Notes: generated by a model not told the origin, from the letters alone. Counted from the stretch's first letter, positions 1 to 11,100 are shown. The stretch: DNA of 59,270 nucleotides from an uncultured Paracoccaceae bacterium (GCA_947497185.1 CANMFL010000011.1:1-59270); one strand, 5' to 3'. Translations and numbers: made by a program.

Positions 1-77
1 ACACTGACCCGAACCCTACGACGGTTGCGGATATTACGAACAATGGTGTGGTTGGTCTTTCAATCCCAGGTGGTCAA
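1..77. repeat. 77-bp terminal direct repeat, left copy
   Basis: Bases 1-77 are identical to 59194-59270. A third copy of the same 77 bases lies at 58900-58976, followed by different bases (gtg instead of aag). An exact end overlap of 77 bases is typical of a circular contig from a k=77 de Bruijn assembly. The autotransporter frame is in phase across the join. Confidence 0.9.
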
Positions 78-3000
78 AAGCTTGACGGGGACTTTACCCA
101 AGCAGCTGGATCGACCACAAACCGAGGTACGCTGACTGGTGCATTGTCTGTTGAGGGCGGCACGTTCACTGCCATGACAGGGTCTGACGTTCAGGGTGAT
201 GCGACTGTTACGGATGGTACCTTGCAGGCTAACGCTGGCGATATTGCTGGGCTGACGACGATCTCTGGCTCGGGTGTTGTGAATGCAAATGGTGGTACGT
301 TTGATGCTGGGGGTGTGCTTGACACTGACATCGTGCTGAACGGTGGTGAGTTGAACGTGCAAAGCACAACGTCGGCTGTCGTTAATAACGTCGGCGGTAC
401 GGTGAACGTTGCTACGGGTCAGCAGTTGATTGGGGATTTCCTAAGCTCTGGCACCGCTGCGAATACATCCATTTTTGGTCAGATTTTCGGTGACGTCGAG
501 ATCACCGCAGGGGCTGTTGTATTAGAGACGAATGCTGGTGCTGGTATTGGTATGGGTTCTGAAAACTACGGAATCGACGGTGACGTCAATGCGTCCGCTG
601 GTTCCCTGACTGTGAATGATGGCACGAGTGTGAGTGGTGCGATCAACATGTCGGGTTCTGCTACTTTGACCACATCCGGTGTGTCAGATGCTGATATCGT
701 GAACAATGGCACGATGATTTCCTTGGGCGGCACCTTGAATGGTAATGTCACCACGAATGATGGGACCACAACCAACACTGGCGCGGTGAACGGTAAGGTC
801 GAGAACACTGGCGGGACGACGAATAACTCTGGTGCGATCACTGGGGATGTTGCGGTCTCTGGTGGGACGTTCAATCACAATGCGCTCGGCGTGATCAATG
901 ACGATATTGTTGATGTCTCGGGTGGTACGTTGAATGCGAATGGCGGGACGTTCTTGGTTGCTTCTGGCACGGGGCCTTCCAGGGTTGTTGTGAGCGGCAC
1001 TGAGACCGAGGCAGGTACGTTTGTTGTGGCTGCCGACACGACTGTGAACGTCACGAACGTCGGCGGTACTGTACAGGTTGACGCGGAGACCGCGACAGGG
1101 TTGTCGGGCGATGTTGCTAACGTAAGCGGTACGTTGGCCAATAACGGGATCATCACCGGAGTTGTGACGAACACTGGCACGGTCAACGCAAACGGCACCT
1201 TTAGCGCGGCGATTGCAAACAACGCCGGCGGTCAGGTCAATGTGACCGGAGATACGTCTGGTAGCGTCACGAACGCCGGCGGTGATTTGACGGTGGAAAC
1301 TGGTCAGACGCTGACGGGTGGTGTGGCGAACCAAGATCCTGATTCACAGACCCTCGTCTTGGGTACGGGTGCGATTGTGGGCAATGTCGATGTGTCTGCT
1401 GGTTCTGTTAAGGTTGATGCCAGTGGTGGCGCGATCACAGGGAATGTGGGTGTGTCCGATGTGGGCGATTTTGCAAACGCAGGGACGCTGACCGGGAATA
1501 TCACCCAGACTGGCGGGACGGCTGCGAACTCTGGTACGGTGACGGGGACGTCGAGTGTTTCTGCGGGTACGTTGAATAACACGCACCGGTTGCAAGGTAA
1601 TGTGACTGTTTCGGGAACAGGGACATTTGACAACACTGGCGGACGTGTCGTGAGTGGCGCTGTTGTAACGCAAACTGGTGGTAACATCATTGCAGGTGCC
1701 GGAAGCCGGTTTGACGCTGGCGTTTTGAACAACGGCGGTTTGATGACTGTTACTGGCGCAGGCACCGCATCGGGCGATGTTGCAAGTGGTGGTGGTAATC
1801 TGACCATTGAGTCCACGGCCACGCTTGCCGGTAATGTGACTATTTCAAGCGCAGCCTCTACCGTGACCAACGCTGGCACGATTACTGGCGCTGTCACAAA
1901 CAATGGCGGGGTCGTGAATGCAGCGGGCGGCGACTTTGATGTTGCGATCCAGAACAATACTGGCACTGTGAATGTCACGGGCGCTTCTGCGGCGGCTGTG
2001 AACAACGCCGCGACGTTGGAGGTTGCGAGCACCGGCACGTTGACCGGAGATGTAGCCAACACGGGCACCACGACTAACGCCGGTACGATCGTTGGAACGG
2101 TTGATGTGACTGACGGGACCGTGACCCAGAACGGCGGTACGGTTAGCGGCGATGTGAATATTACGTCGGCGACTGGCACTGTGAACCAGAACGCAGGATC
2201 AAACACCACAGGTGTCACCACGCTGAGCGATGGTACGTTGAATGCAAACGGCGGGTCGTTTGACGGTGGGATCGTCACAACTGGCGGTGCGCTGAACATT
2301 CTTGCTGACACAAGCGGCGATATCGAGAACCAAGGCTCTACGATCACGCTTCCCAATGGTCGCACGCTGACGGGTAGCTTGGACAACACGTCTGGCAACG
2401 CCACTTTGAACGGCACTTTGAATGGTGCGCTGAACATTGATGCGGGTGCTGTTACGACGACGGCGACATCAAACGTGACAGGCGTTACCGATTTGAACGA
2501 CGGGTCGCTGATCGCGGCGGGTGGTACGTTTGGCAGCAACATCAACGCATATGATGATGGCACCTTGACCGTCACTGGCAACACGGCTGTGAATGGTGCG
2601 ATTGTGAACCGCGGCGCGACTGTTGCGGTTGCGACTGGTGCTACGCTGGATGGTGACGTGAACCAGATCACAGGGACGTCCACTATCGACGGGACTGTGT
2701 CGGGTAATCTGACTGCAGCGGGTGGCACCGTTGCCCAAAACGGTGCTGTCACCAACAACGTGTCCATCACGGGCGGCGATGTGACGACGGTTGCTGGCAG
2801 CGTGATTGGCGGCACGACGTCGCTGACGTCTGGTACGCTGGCTGCAACAGGCGGCACGTTCACGGGCGGCATTACCAACAATGGTGGTGATGTTGATGTG
2901 ACGGCTGCGATCACAGGTAACGTCCGCAACAACGCGGGTGAACTGACGCTGAACAATGCGGCGGTTGTGACGGGCAGCGTGACAAACGCAGGCACGATCA

Positions 3001-5045
3001 CATCGTCGGATAGTACGGTGACGGGCAATCTGGCCAACACTGGTTTGGTTGATGCGACGGGCGGCAGCCTGACCGTCAACGGCTTTACCAACAGCGGCAC
3101 GATTAACGTCGCGCACGGCAACACGCTGACGGCTGCGGCTGGTGGGTCGGTTGCAAGCGGCGGTACGCTGGCGGTGAACGGATCAACAGTTGTTGCTGAT
3201 CTGAGCGTGGCAAGTGGTGCGACGCTGGATCTGGACAGTGCGACAATCACAGGCGATCTATCAACGGCTGCGGATGGCACGATTTCCAACAACCTGGATG
3301 TGTCCGGTGATCTGACGATTGAGACTGCTGCGGCTGTTGTCATGGCGGGCGGTGATCTGACTGTCGGCAACTTGTTCACGCTAGAGAATGGCACGTCGTT
3401 TGATCTGGCGTCCGGTGGCACTGTGACGGCTGTGGAAACGATCAACAAAGGTACGCTGACTACGTTTAACAGCACCGCCTTTGACGGGGTGTTCACGAAC
3501 GCGGGTATCCTGAACGTGACGAACGGGACTGCTGGTCCAAGCACATCCGGTCTGAGCTTTGCGCCAACGACACCGCCATCTGGCTCGGTGTTCAATGGTC
3601 AAATGGTCAACACAGGTACAATCAACGGCACAGGGTCGCTGACGTTCGCAGGCGGTCTTGATAACCAAGGCACGCTTGATCTGTCCACCAACGGGGTCAC
3701 AACTGATGTTGTCACCATCGGCGGTTCTGGTCTGACAGGCGGCGGTGAGTTGAAGTTCGATATTGATCTGTCATCTGCCAGCACGGCTGCTGACCTGATC
3801 ACAATGGACACCGGATCTTATATCACGGGTGATATCAAACTGAGCTTTAACGTGGTTGGTCCAATCGACAGCCAAGACGTTGAAGTCCTGCTGATTGATG
3901 TGGCGTCGGATGATCCGGGTAACTTTACCATCTCGCCAAACGAGATCGTCGATCCGCGCGGCATCCTGTCTTACAGCGTCGAGCAGAACAGCGCGGGTGA
4001 TATCGTTATCGAAGACGGTCTGAACTCTGGTCTGTCCGGTCTTGCTGGTAACATCGTGCTGACCCAATCTTTGATCGGTTCTATCGTGAACCGTCCAACC
4101 AGCCCGTTTGTGTCTGGTCTGGCGTTTGAGGATGAAGACCCATGTGGTTACGGTGTTTGGACACGCGCCACGGGTGGTTACGCTGATACAACCGGTACAG
4201 TGACGCAAGCGAACCGTGGTCCAATCGAAGGCACGATTTCATCGACCTATGGTGGTATCCAAGTTGGCACCGATTACGCCTGCTTTAACGGTGCGATCAA
4301 CGGTTGGGATATGGCCGTCGGTGGCATCATGGGGGTCAACACAGGGTCAACGACACAGCCAGTCTATGCGCTGGACCAGTCTACGCAGGTGTCAACAACA
4401 GCGGTTGAATTCGACCAGTTGTATGCCGGTATGTACGGGACGGCTGTACGTGGTCCATTGGCGATCGACTTGCAGTACCGTTTGGAAACCACAGACTTTA
4501 CCGCGAAGAATTCGACACTGGGTCTGAACGGGTCCGACTTTAGCAGTGAAGCATCGACGTTTTCTGGTGCGGTCAGCTACTTCTACGCGATCCCAGATTC
4601 TGATCTGTCCTTCGTGCCGACTGCGGGCTTTGCCTATACGCAGGTTGAAACGGGCGAGATCATCTTTGAGAACCTCGGCGAATTGGACGTCCAAGATTTC
4701 GACAGCAAAGTGTTCTTTGTTGGCGGCACATTGGCGCGGTCAGAGTTTGGCGATGATGGGGTTTCGGCCACACGTCAGTTTTTCTCGGCGACGGTCTACA
4801 GCGATGTGTCCGACGATCCGACAGCGACGTTTAGCCCAGCTGACGGCAGTGCCGACGTGAACCTGACGTCCCAGAACCTTGGGACTTACGGCGAGATCAG
4901 CACTGGTATCAACTACGTGCGTATCTTGCAGCCAAACGAGTTTGGTGCCGTGAAACAGGTCAGCGCAAGTGCCCGTGCCGATGCGCGCTACGGCGAGCAG
5001 TTGGAAAGCTACGGCGTCACTGGTCAGATCCGCCTGCAGTTCTAA
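1..5045 (+). CDS. Giant autotransporter adhesin, C-terminal part (5' end at 56625 across the circular join)
   Basis: Open from the left edge to the TAA at 5043-5045, with codons in the frame of position 3. About 1,380 residues are a low-complexity passenger built from short Gly/Thr/Asn/Val repeats of the form TNxGT-(I/L)-xG, typical of right-handed beta-helix passengers of type V secretion. From about 4135 the composition changes to an aromatic-rich barrel of about 300 residues (starting CGYGVWTRATGG) that ends in a terminal Phe (QIRLQF), as expected for an autotransporter beta-barrel recognised by BAM. The role is presumably a surface adhesin or biofilm factor; this is inferred from architecture only. 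The GTG at 48 is an internal codon, not a start: the frame is open upstream and continues that of the gene beginning at 56625. The joined product would be about 2,537 residues if no repeat copies were lost in assembly. A strong terminator follows at 5052-5089. Confidence 0.9.
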   Translation, partial: TDPNPTTVADITNNGVVGLSIPGGQKLDGDFTQAAGSTTNRGTLTGALSVEGGTFTAMTGSDVQGDATVTDGTLQANAGDIAGLTTISGSGVVNANGGTFDAGGVLDTDIVLNGGELNVQSTTSAVVNNVGGTVNVATGQQLIGDFLSSGTAANTSIFGQIFGDVEITAGAVVLETNAGAGIGMGSENYGIDGDVNASAGSLTVNDGTSVSGAINMSGSATLTTSGVSDADIVNNGTMISLGGTLNGNVTTNDGTTTNTGAVNGKVENTGGTTNNSGAITGDVAVSGGTFNHNALGVINDDIVDVSGGTLNANGGTFLVASGTGPSRVVVSGTETEAGTFVVAADTTVNVTNVGGTVQVDAETATGLSGDVANVSGTLANNGIITGVVTNTGTVNANGTFSAAIANNAGGQVNVTGDTSGSVTNAGGDLTVETGQTLTGGVANQDPDSQTLVLGTGAIVGNVDVSAGSVKVDASGGAITGNVGVSDVGDFANAGTLTGNITQTGGTAANSGTVTGTSSVSAGTLNNTHRLQGNVTVSGTGTFDNTGGRVVSGAVVTQTGGNIIAGAGSRFDAGVLNNGGLMTVTGAGTASGDVASGGGNLTIESTATLAGNVTISSAASTVTNAGTITGAVTNNGGVVNAAGGDFDVAIQNNTGTVNVTGASAAAVNNAATLEVASTGTLTGDVANTGTTTNAGTIVGTVDVTDGTVTQNGGTVSGDVNITSATGTVNQNAGSNTTGVTTLSDGTLNANGGSFDGGIVTTGGALNILADTSGDIENQGSTITLPNGRTLTGSLDNTSGNATLNGTLNGALNIDAGAVTTTATSNVTGVTDLNDGSLIAAGGTFGSNINAYDDGTLTVTGNTAVNGAIVNRGATVAVATGATLDGDVNQITGTSTIDGTVSGNLTAAGGTVAQNGAVTNNVSITGGDVTTVAGSVIGGTTSLTSGTLAATGGTFTGGITNNGGDVDVTAAITGNVRNNAGELTLNNAAVVTGSVTNAGTITSSDSTVTGNLANTGLVDATGGSLTVNGFTNSGTINVAHGNTLTAAAGGSVASGGTLAVNGSTVVADLSVASGATLDLDSATITGDLSTAADGTISNNLDVSGDLTIETAAAVVMAGGDLTVGNLFTLENGTSFDLASGGTVTAVETINKGTLTTFNSTAFDGVFTNAGILNVTNGTAGPSTSGLSFAPTTPPSGSVFNGQMVNTGTINGTGSLTFAGGLDNQGTLDLSTNGVTTDVVTIGGSGLTGGGELKFDIDLSSASTAADLITMDTGSYITGDIKLSFNVVGPIDSQDVEVLLIDVASDDPGNFTISPNEIVDPRGILSYSVEQNSAGDIVIEDGLNSGLSGLAGNIVLTQSLIGSIVNRPTSPFVSGLAFEDEDPCGYGVWTRATGGYADTTGTVTQANRGPIEGTISSTYGGIQVGTDYACFNGAINGWDMAVGGIMGVNTGSTTQPVYALDQSTQVSTTAVEFDQLYAGMYGTAVRGPLAIDLQYRLETTDFTAKNSTLGLNGSDFSSEASTFSGAVSYFYAIPDSDLSFVPTAGFAYTQVETGEIIFENLGELDVQDFDSKVFFVGGTLARSEFGDDGVSATRQFFSATVYSDVSDDPTATFSPADGSADVNLTSQNLGTYGEISTGINYVRILQPNEFGAVKQVSASARADARYGEQLESYGVTGQIRLQF

Positions 5046-5051
5046 AAACAC

Positions 5052-5089
5052 AAAACCCCGCGACCCGTTGTGACGGGTGGCGGGGTTTT
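5052..5089 (+). terminator. Rho-independent terminator after the autotransporter
   Basis: A nearly perfect stem pairs AAAACCCCGC (5052-5061) and ACCCGT (5063-5068) with ACGGGT (5073-5078) and GCGGGGTTTT (5080-5089), around a tgtg loop, and ends in a T run. It lies 7 bases after the autotransporter stop and separates that gene from tssK. Confidence 0.9.
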
Positions 5090-5189
5090 TCTATGTGCGG
5101 TTAGTTTTCCGTTGGTGCCTTGACCACAGGGGCGCAACGGCACAAAGTTGCAGCATTGCAAAAGCTGCATTTTGAACGATTGGATAGTC

Positions 5190-6521
5190 ATGTCTTGGTA
5201 TAGCAAGGTTGCTTGGAAAGAAGGTCTTTTCCTTCAGCCACAACATCTTCAACAAAGCGATCGGTATCTGGAACGGCTGATTACAGCCCGTACTGATGTG
5301 ATTACGCCCTATCCGTGGGGCCTGTCCGAGATGACCATCGACAATGATATGTTGCAGCAAGGTCGCATTGGCCTGCGCAGTGTGACGGGGATTATGCCCG
5401 ATGGTGGGCCGTTTGATGCCCCCTCGATGGGTGATCTGCCGACGCCTGTGAATGTAGACGATGATGCGGCTGGCATGTCGGTCTGGCTGACGTTGCCGGA
5501 TATCAGTCAGAACGGGCGCGATGTTGGTTTGGGCGAAGATGCTGCGGCCACACGTTATGCGCTGTCGTCTGCGACGATTGCCGACAATGCGTCTGCCACG
5601 CGGATCGAGCATCAGATTGAGACCGCCATTCCGCGTTTGGAATTGGATATCCGCAAATCCAACAAGCCTGGCTATCAATGTCTGCGCATCGCCAAGATTG
5701 CTGAAATCCGCGACGGTGTGATTACGCTGGACACAACCGTTGCCCCGCCTGCGCTGGTCGTCGGTGTGCATCCGGTGATTATGGGCTATTTGACCCGCGT
5801 GATTGGCTGGGTCGAAGCGAAGCTGGAAAGTCTTGCACGATATGCGGCTGATCCGTCGGCGGGTGGCGGTATGCAGGCCACGGATTACCTGATGTTGATG
5901 ACGCTCAACCGTGAAATTCCGATCTTGCGCCACTATGCGAAATCCCACGCGGTCCACCCTGAGCGGCTGTATGAAAAGCTGATCTCGCTGTCGGGCGAAT
6001 TGTCTACGTTCAACGACGGCGACCGGATGGCGCGTGATTACGGCATGTATGAACATGCTGATCCGAAGGGGACATTCACCCCCGTTGTCCAAGATATCCA
6101 ACGACTGCTTGCCCGTGATGTAGGCCGTGCTGTGCGTTTGAACCTGAACCAAGTGCGCCAGAATTCTTACATCGCCGAAGTGGGCGACCGGAACTTGTTC
6201 CGCGATGCGACCTTTGTTGTCGAGGTCGAAGTCGGCAAGCCGCTGACCCAAGTCCAGCAACAGTTCCCGCAATTGTGCAAGCTGGGTCCAAACACCCGCA
6301 TGTCCGAAATTGTGATGAACAACTTGCCAGGTATTAACCTTGTTCACCTGCCAAATCCGCCGCGTCAAATTCGGGTGGTATCCACCAACGTGTATTTCCT
6401 GCTAGAAAAGAACACGCCGCTTTGGCAAGAATTTTCGACCGCACCCGCGATCGGGATGCACTTTGCCGGTGATTGGGCGGATATGAAATTGGAACTGTGG
6501 GCAATCCCGGAGAAATCGTAG
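5190..6521 (+). CDS. tssK: T6SS baseplate-to-membrane connector TssK
   Basis: 443 residues, the usual length for TssK (ImpJ/VasE). TssK trimers link the T6SS baseplate (TssEFG, VgrG) to the TssL-TssM membrane complex in the cytoplasm. The ATG at 5190 is chosen because it gives the family's hallmark N-terminus MSWYSKVAWKEGLFLQPQH, which docks on the baseplate; the frame stays open for 14 codons upstream (ATG 5148), but that extension does not look like TssK. The C-terminal half, with the NLPGINLVHLPNPPRQIRV motif, matches the receptor-binding domain that contacts TssL and TssM. It is the first gene of a tightly packed operon; its TAG is directly followed by the tssL ATG. No clear promoter is visible in the 100 bases upstream. 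Confidence 0.95.
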   Translation: MSWYSKVAWKEGLFLQPQHLQQSDRYLERLITARTDVITPYPWGLSEMTIDNDMLQQGRIGLRSVTGIMPDGGPFDAPSMGDLPTPVNVDDDAAGMSVWLTLPDISQNGRDVGLGEDAAATRYALSSATIADNASATRIEHQIETAIPRLELDIRKSNKPGYQCLRIAKIAEIRDGVITLDTTVAPPALVVGVHPVIMGYLTRVIGWVEAKLESLARYAADPSAGGGMQATDYLMLMTLNREIPILRHYAKSHAVHPERLYEKLISLSGELSTFNDGDRMARDYGMYEHADPKGTFTPVVQDIQRLLARDVGRAVRLNLNQVRQNSYIAEVGDRNLFRDATFVVEVEVGKPLTQVQQQFPQLCKLGPNTRMSEIVMNNLPGINLVHLPNPPRQIRVVSTNVYFLLEKNTPLWQEFSTAPAIGMHFAGDWADMKLELWAIPEKS

Positions 6522-8195
6522 ATGGCTGACGACAACGATAAAACCGTCTTTGGCGGCAAGCTTCCTGTCACGCCGACGAACCAACCGCAGCGCACACCGC
6601 CTGCGCCAAGTGGTGATCGCACCGTCATCGGTGGATCGCTTCCGGTCCCACCACGCCCGACGGCACCCCAAACGCCGCCATCGCAAAACCCGTTTGGACA
6701 ACAAGCGCCCGCCGCCCCGCAGCATGGCTATGGCCAGCAACCGCCTGCGGGTGGTAACACGTGGATTGGCGGATCGGTGCCGCAGCAGCCTGCAGCACCT
6801 AGCCCTTATCCGCAGTCGAATATTGGCCAGCCCGCAAGCGGCGGTGGTCAAGGGTTTTTCCCCGGTCAGCAACAAGCCCCTGCACCGCAGCCTGTTCACA
6901 AAGGCCCGCAGATTGGTCTGCAAGAGGCGTTGAAAGCCACAGGTTTGGGGGCAGGTGGCCCGTCAAACCCGCTGTTGGCAGCCGCCGCGAACCTGTTGAT
7001 TTTGTTCGGACGTTTGCGCACGGGCATGGTCGAAATGCAGGCCGAGCCGTTGATGCAGCACGTCGTCAATGAAATCGGCATGTTCGAGCAAAACGCGATG
7101 AACGCGGGTGCTGATCCGATGGAAGCGCAGATCGCAAAATATGCGCTGTGCGGCACGGCGGATGATATCGTGCAGAACCTTCCGGGGGCTGATCGTGGGC
7201 GTTGGATCGAGTATTCGATGGTCGCGCAGTTCTTTCAAAAACGCGATTCCGGTGTTGGGTTTTTCCAAGAAGCGGAAAAGGCGATGCAAGCGCCGGGTCA
7301 GCGGTATCAACTGCTGGAATTGATGCTGGTGTGTCTATCGCTTGGCTTTGAGGGGCAGTACCGGACGTCGCCGAATGGCTCGATGGAATTGGCCCGTATT
7401 CGCGCCGCGATTTACGAGACGTTGCGCCGCGTGCAGCCGCGTCCTGACGAAGATATTTCGGTGAATTGGTCGGCTGTGCCGCTGAGTGGATCAAAACGCT
7501 ACGGGTCAATTCCGATGTGGATTATTGGCGCTGTGGCGGCTGTGGTCGTGGTTGGCAGCTACGCTGGTCTGTCCACCTATATCAACAACCAAGGGAATGA
7601 TGTTGCCCGCACGCTGAATCTGATGCACCCGAATGTCGCCCAGATCAGTCTGATCCGCTCGGTCGCTGCGGTGGAATATGTGCCGGTTGTGGACACGACG
7701 CAGATTGACCGCATCCGCGAAAGCCTTGCGCCGCAAATCGAAGATGGCTCTGTCGAGATTGGCGAAAAAGGCCAGTATATTTTTGTGCGCGTCGGCAATG
7801 CCTTGCTGTTTGAAAGCGGGCAGGCGGATGTGAAAGACGCCTTTGGCCCCGTCGCCGAAAAAATCGCCGCGACGCTGAATTCCGAACCCGGTCCGATTAT
7901 CGTGCAGGGCTATACCGACAGTATTCCGTCCTCTGGTCGGGGGCGGTATAAGACCAACCTCGAGTTGTCAGTCGCCCGTGCAGAAGGTGTGAAAACCGTG
8001 CTGAATGATCTGATTACCGACCCTGACCGGATGACGGTTGACGGGCGCGGTGATGCCGATCCGATTGCGACTAACGAGACCCGCGAAGGCCAAGCCTTGA
8101 ACCGCCGCGTCGAGATTTTGATCGCGAAAAGCGGGACATTCGAACAAGAAGAAGCGCCGGAAGATGCGCCTACGACAGAAACTGAGGCCCAGTAG
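6522..8195 (+). CDS. tssL: T6SS inner-membrane protein TssL (DotU type) with OmpA-like C-terminal domain
   Basis: 557 residues in three parts. Residues 1-145 are a Pro/Gln-rich cytoplasmic tail with three similar motifs: DKTVFGGKLP (Thr8), DRTVIGGSLP (Thr34) and NTWIGGSVP (Thr80). A DotU/IcmH-like cytoplasmic domain follows at about 150-320, then one membrane helix at about 332-352 (MWIIGAVAAVVVVGSYAGL). The C-terminus is a periplasmic OmpA/MotB-like peptidoglycan-binding domain at about 425-545 (GYTDSIP, LSVARA, NRRVEI). TssL with TssM forms the T6SS membrane complex. The attached OmpA domain can anchor it to murein, which fits the absence of a TssJ lipoprotein gene here. In Agrobacterium tumefaciens, PpkA phosphorylates a TssL N-terminal threonine that Fha then binds; the repeated Thr motifs are candidates for this, by inference. 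It starts directly after the tssK stop. Confidence 0.95.
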   Translation: MADDNDKTVFGGKLPVTPTNQPQRTPPAPSGDRTVIGGSLPVPPRPTAPQTPPSQNPFGQQAPAAPQHGYGQQPPAGGNTWIGGSVPQQPAAPSPYPQSNIGQPASGGGQGFFPGQQQAPAPQPVHKGPQIGLQEALKATGLGAGGPSNPLLAAAANLLILFGRLRTGMVEMQAEPLMQHVVNEIGMFEQNAMNAGADPMEAQIAKYALCGTADDIVQNLPGADRGRWIEYSMVAQFFQKRDSGVGFFQEAEKAMQAPGQRYQLLELMLVCLSLGFEGQYRTSPNGSMELARIRAAIYETLRRVQPRPDEDISVNWSAVPLSGSKRYGSIPMWIIGAVAAVVVVGSYAGLSTYINNQGNDVARTLNLMHPNVAQISLIRSVAAVEYVPVVDTTQIDRIRESLAPQIEDGSVEIGEKGQYIFVRVGNALLFESGQADVKDAFGPVAEKIAATLNSEPGPIIVQGYTDSIPSSGRGRYKTNLELSVARAEGVKTVLNDLITDPDRMTVDGRGDADPIATNETREGQALNRRVEILIAKSGTFEQEEAPEDAPTTETEAQ

Positions 8196-11100
8196 ATGAA
8201 GAAGTTTTTCAAATGGCGTCCTTGGATGCGGATTCCGGCGATTGTGTTGGGGATTTTGTGTCTGTTCATAGCCATTTGGTTCGGGTTCCCGATGATCCCG
8301 CTGGCGATTTTCCAGACGATCTGGCTGCGTGCGACTGTGCTGGGTGTGATCGTGTCGATCATCCTGATTGTGCAGTTTTTCAAATGGCGTAAGCGGCGCA
8401 AACTTGCCGCTGCGATGGAAGCGGAACTGATCGCGCCAGAGCCTGAAGGCGACGGCAAGGTGTTGTCGGAAAAGATGTCTGGCGCGCTGGCGAAACTGAA
8501 AAAATCCGGCGGTGCGACCTATCTTTACGATCTGCCATGGTACGTGATTATTGGCCCACCGGGTGCTGGTAAAACGACGGCGCTGCGCAATTCTGGCATC
8601 GAATTTCCTGTGTCCGGCGACGATGGTGACGACGGCGGCATGGAAGGGTTCGGCGGCACGCGTTATTGCGATTGGTGGTTCGCTGAAGACGCGATCATGA
8701 TCGACACGGCGGGCCGTTATACGACCCAAGACAGCAATGCATCTGCGGATTCTGCAAGCTGGACTTCGTTCCTTGAACTGCTGAAAAAGTCGCGTCCGAA
8801 CCAGCCGATCAACGGTGTGATGCTGGCGTTTTCTGCCGAAGATATGATGACGATGAACGATCAGGAATTGTCTGATCACGCAGAGACCGTGCGCGCCCGT
8901 TTGGGTGAATTGCATGAACATCTGCGCGTCGATTTTCCGGTTTACGTGCTGTTCACGAAGTCGGATTTGATCAGCGGTTTCCGTGAATATTTCAGCAGCT
9001 TTAACATCAACCGGCGCAAGAATGTTTGGGGTGTCACGTTCCAAACGAAGGACCGCAAGGAAGATACGTTCGAGCAGGTGAAGCCTGAATTTGATAAGCT
9101 CGTGAGCCGTCTGTCGGATGAATTGATCGACCGTCTGTCCGAAGAACCCGATGGGATCAGCCGCGTTGCGATCTTTGGTCTGCCCGGTCAGATGGCGTTG
9201 ATGCGCGATAACGTGTCTGAATTTTTGCGCCGCGTTTTTGCACCGTCAAAGCATAACACAAACGCGATTTTGCGCGGTTTCTACTTTACCTCCGGCACCC
9301 AAGAGGGCACGCCGATTGACCAAGTTTTGGGCGCGATGTCCCAGACGGCAGATGCGAGCGTCGGCATGGCGCCTGCGTTTATGTCGGGGCAGGGCAAGAG
9401 TTTTTTCATCCACGATCTGCTGAAAAAGGTGATCTTTGAGGAACGCGATTGGGTGTCGCATGACATGGGCGCGATCCGGCGCACGGCGATTTTACGGGCC
9501 GTCGCGCTGGGTGGAATCGGGCTGGTCACGGCTGCGCTGCTGGCCGCGTTTGGGATTAGTTTTTGGCAGAACCAGACGCTTGTGAATGTCGCGGATACCG
9601 AAGCGGGCAGCTATTCGCGTGCCGCACAATTCGAGATCGAGCGCACCGAAATTGAAGACCCGAGCCTAGAACCGATTTTGCCGTATCTTGAGCGGTTGCG
9701 CCTGATGCCTGCGGGGTATGGCGAGACGGCTGAGCCTACGATGTGGGAAGGTTTCGGACTGGGCCAGCGGGAACGCTTGAGCGCTGCGACCGAGAATGCT
9801 TATGCGGATGCGCTGGAACAAATGTTCCGGCCTCGGTTGATTTTAGAGTTAGAGACGCGGCTGTCAGAGTTGCGCAACACCGAAGAACCTGCCGAGATTT
9901 ACCGCGCTTTGAAAGTTTATTTGCTGCTGGGTGGCGACAACGAGCATTCGGATGATGATGCGATCAAAACGTGGTTCGATGATCTTTGGTTTGCGGAATA
10001 TACCGGCCTGAATGGGCTGGATACACGCGAGACACTAGCCGCACATCTGGACGCGATGCTGACGCTTGATGGTCGCCGCGATGTGGGTGTGAAGCTGGAT
10101 GAAACCACGATCACGACAGCGCGGTCTTCGATTGTGCAAATGTCGTTGGCGGATCAGGCGTATTCGCTGATTAAAGATCGGTCAAAGGCGGCTGGATTGC
10201 TTGATTTCCGCCTTGAAGATGCGCTGGGTGTGCAGGGCGATCTGGTGTTTGAAACCGTTGACGGGTCCGACCTGAACACGGTTACGATTGACGGGCTGTA
10301 TACCTACGAAGGGTTCTGGAGCTTCTTTTTCGAGCAGTTGACCGAAGTGGGCGACGCGCTGGAAGCGGACAAATGGGTGTTGGGCGATCAAGCGTCGCTT
10401 GTGAATTTCGACGCACAGATGGCGGGGCTGGATCAAGCGTTGCAGACGACCTATCGGCGCGATTTTGAAGACGCTTGGTCACAGATGTTTGACGAAATCC
10501 GGCTTGCGAATATGTCGGCTGATGCGCCGCTATATGACACGCTTGGCATCGCTGCGGCCCCGTTTGCGTCACCGATTTTGCAGCTTGTGAAGGCTGTTGA
10601 TAACGAGACAAAACTGACACGCGAGTTGGACGAGTTGGCCGCGCAACTGGCGGGTGCTGAAGACGGTAGCGTCGCTGGGAATGCGGCGGGTGATGTCGGG
10701 AACTTCCTTGTGCGCGATCAGTTGCGCAGGGGGCCGCGTACCTTGCGGATTCTCACGGATTCGGTGCGTAATTCAGGCAAAGATCAGACCCGCGTGAATG
10801 GCAGCAGTGGCGGTGATAGTCCGACGCGATCTGTTGAACGCCTGACGCAGATTTTTGAAAACTGGCACATCCTGTTGGAAGGCCCAGAAGGCCAGCGCCC
10901 GATCGATATTGTGCTGGCTGACCTTGAGGCAATTCGCGGGAACCTGCGGCTCGCTACGTCGAACCCTGCACAGTCGGCGGCCTTGTTGCCGCAGTTGTTG
11001 TCGAACTTGACCCGCAATAATTCACGCTTGCCAGAGCCATTGCGCAAGATCGTGACGGATGCGGAATCTGATTTCCGATCAGAGGCGACAGACGCCACAT

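Noticed and set aside
1..77. 77-bp end repeat as a genuine terminal redundancy of a linear phage or linear plasmid
   Set aside because: No phage genes; the repeat is an internal part of a coding repeat and the frame continues through the join, which fits a circle better.
1304..3595. 763-codon open frame antisense to the autotransporter
   Set aside because: It mirrors the repetitive, stop-poor passenger sequence; the product is low-complexity Pro/Val/Ser with no domain, and the sense frame explains the DNA.
48..5045. Autotransporter starting at GTG 48
   Set aside because: The frame is open to the left edge, there is no signal peptide or ribosome-binding site, and the same sequence is internal at 58900 and 59194.
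5091..6368. 425-codon open frame antisense to tssK
   Set aside because: Lies wholly against a clear tssK; the translation is Arg/His/Gln-rich with no family pattern.
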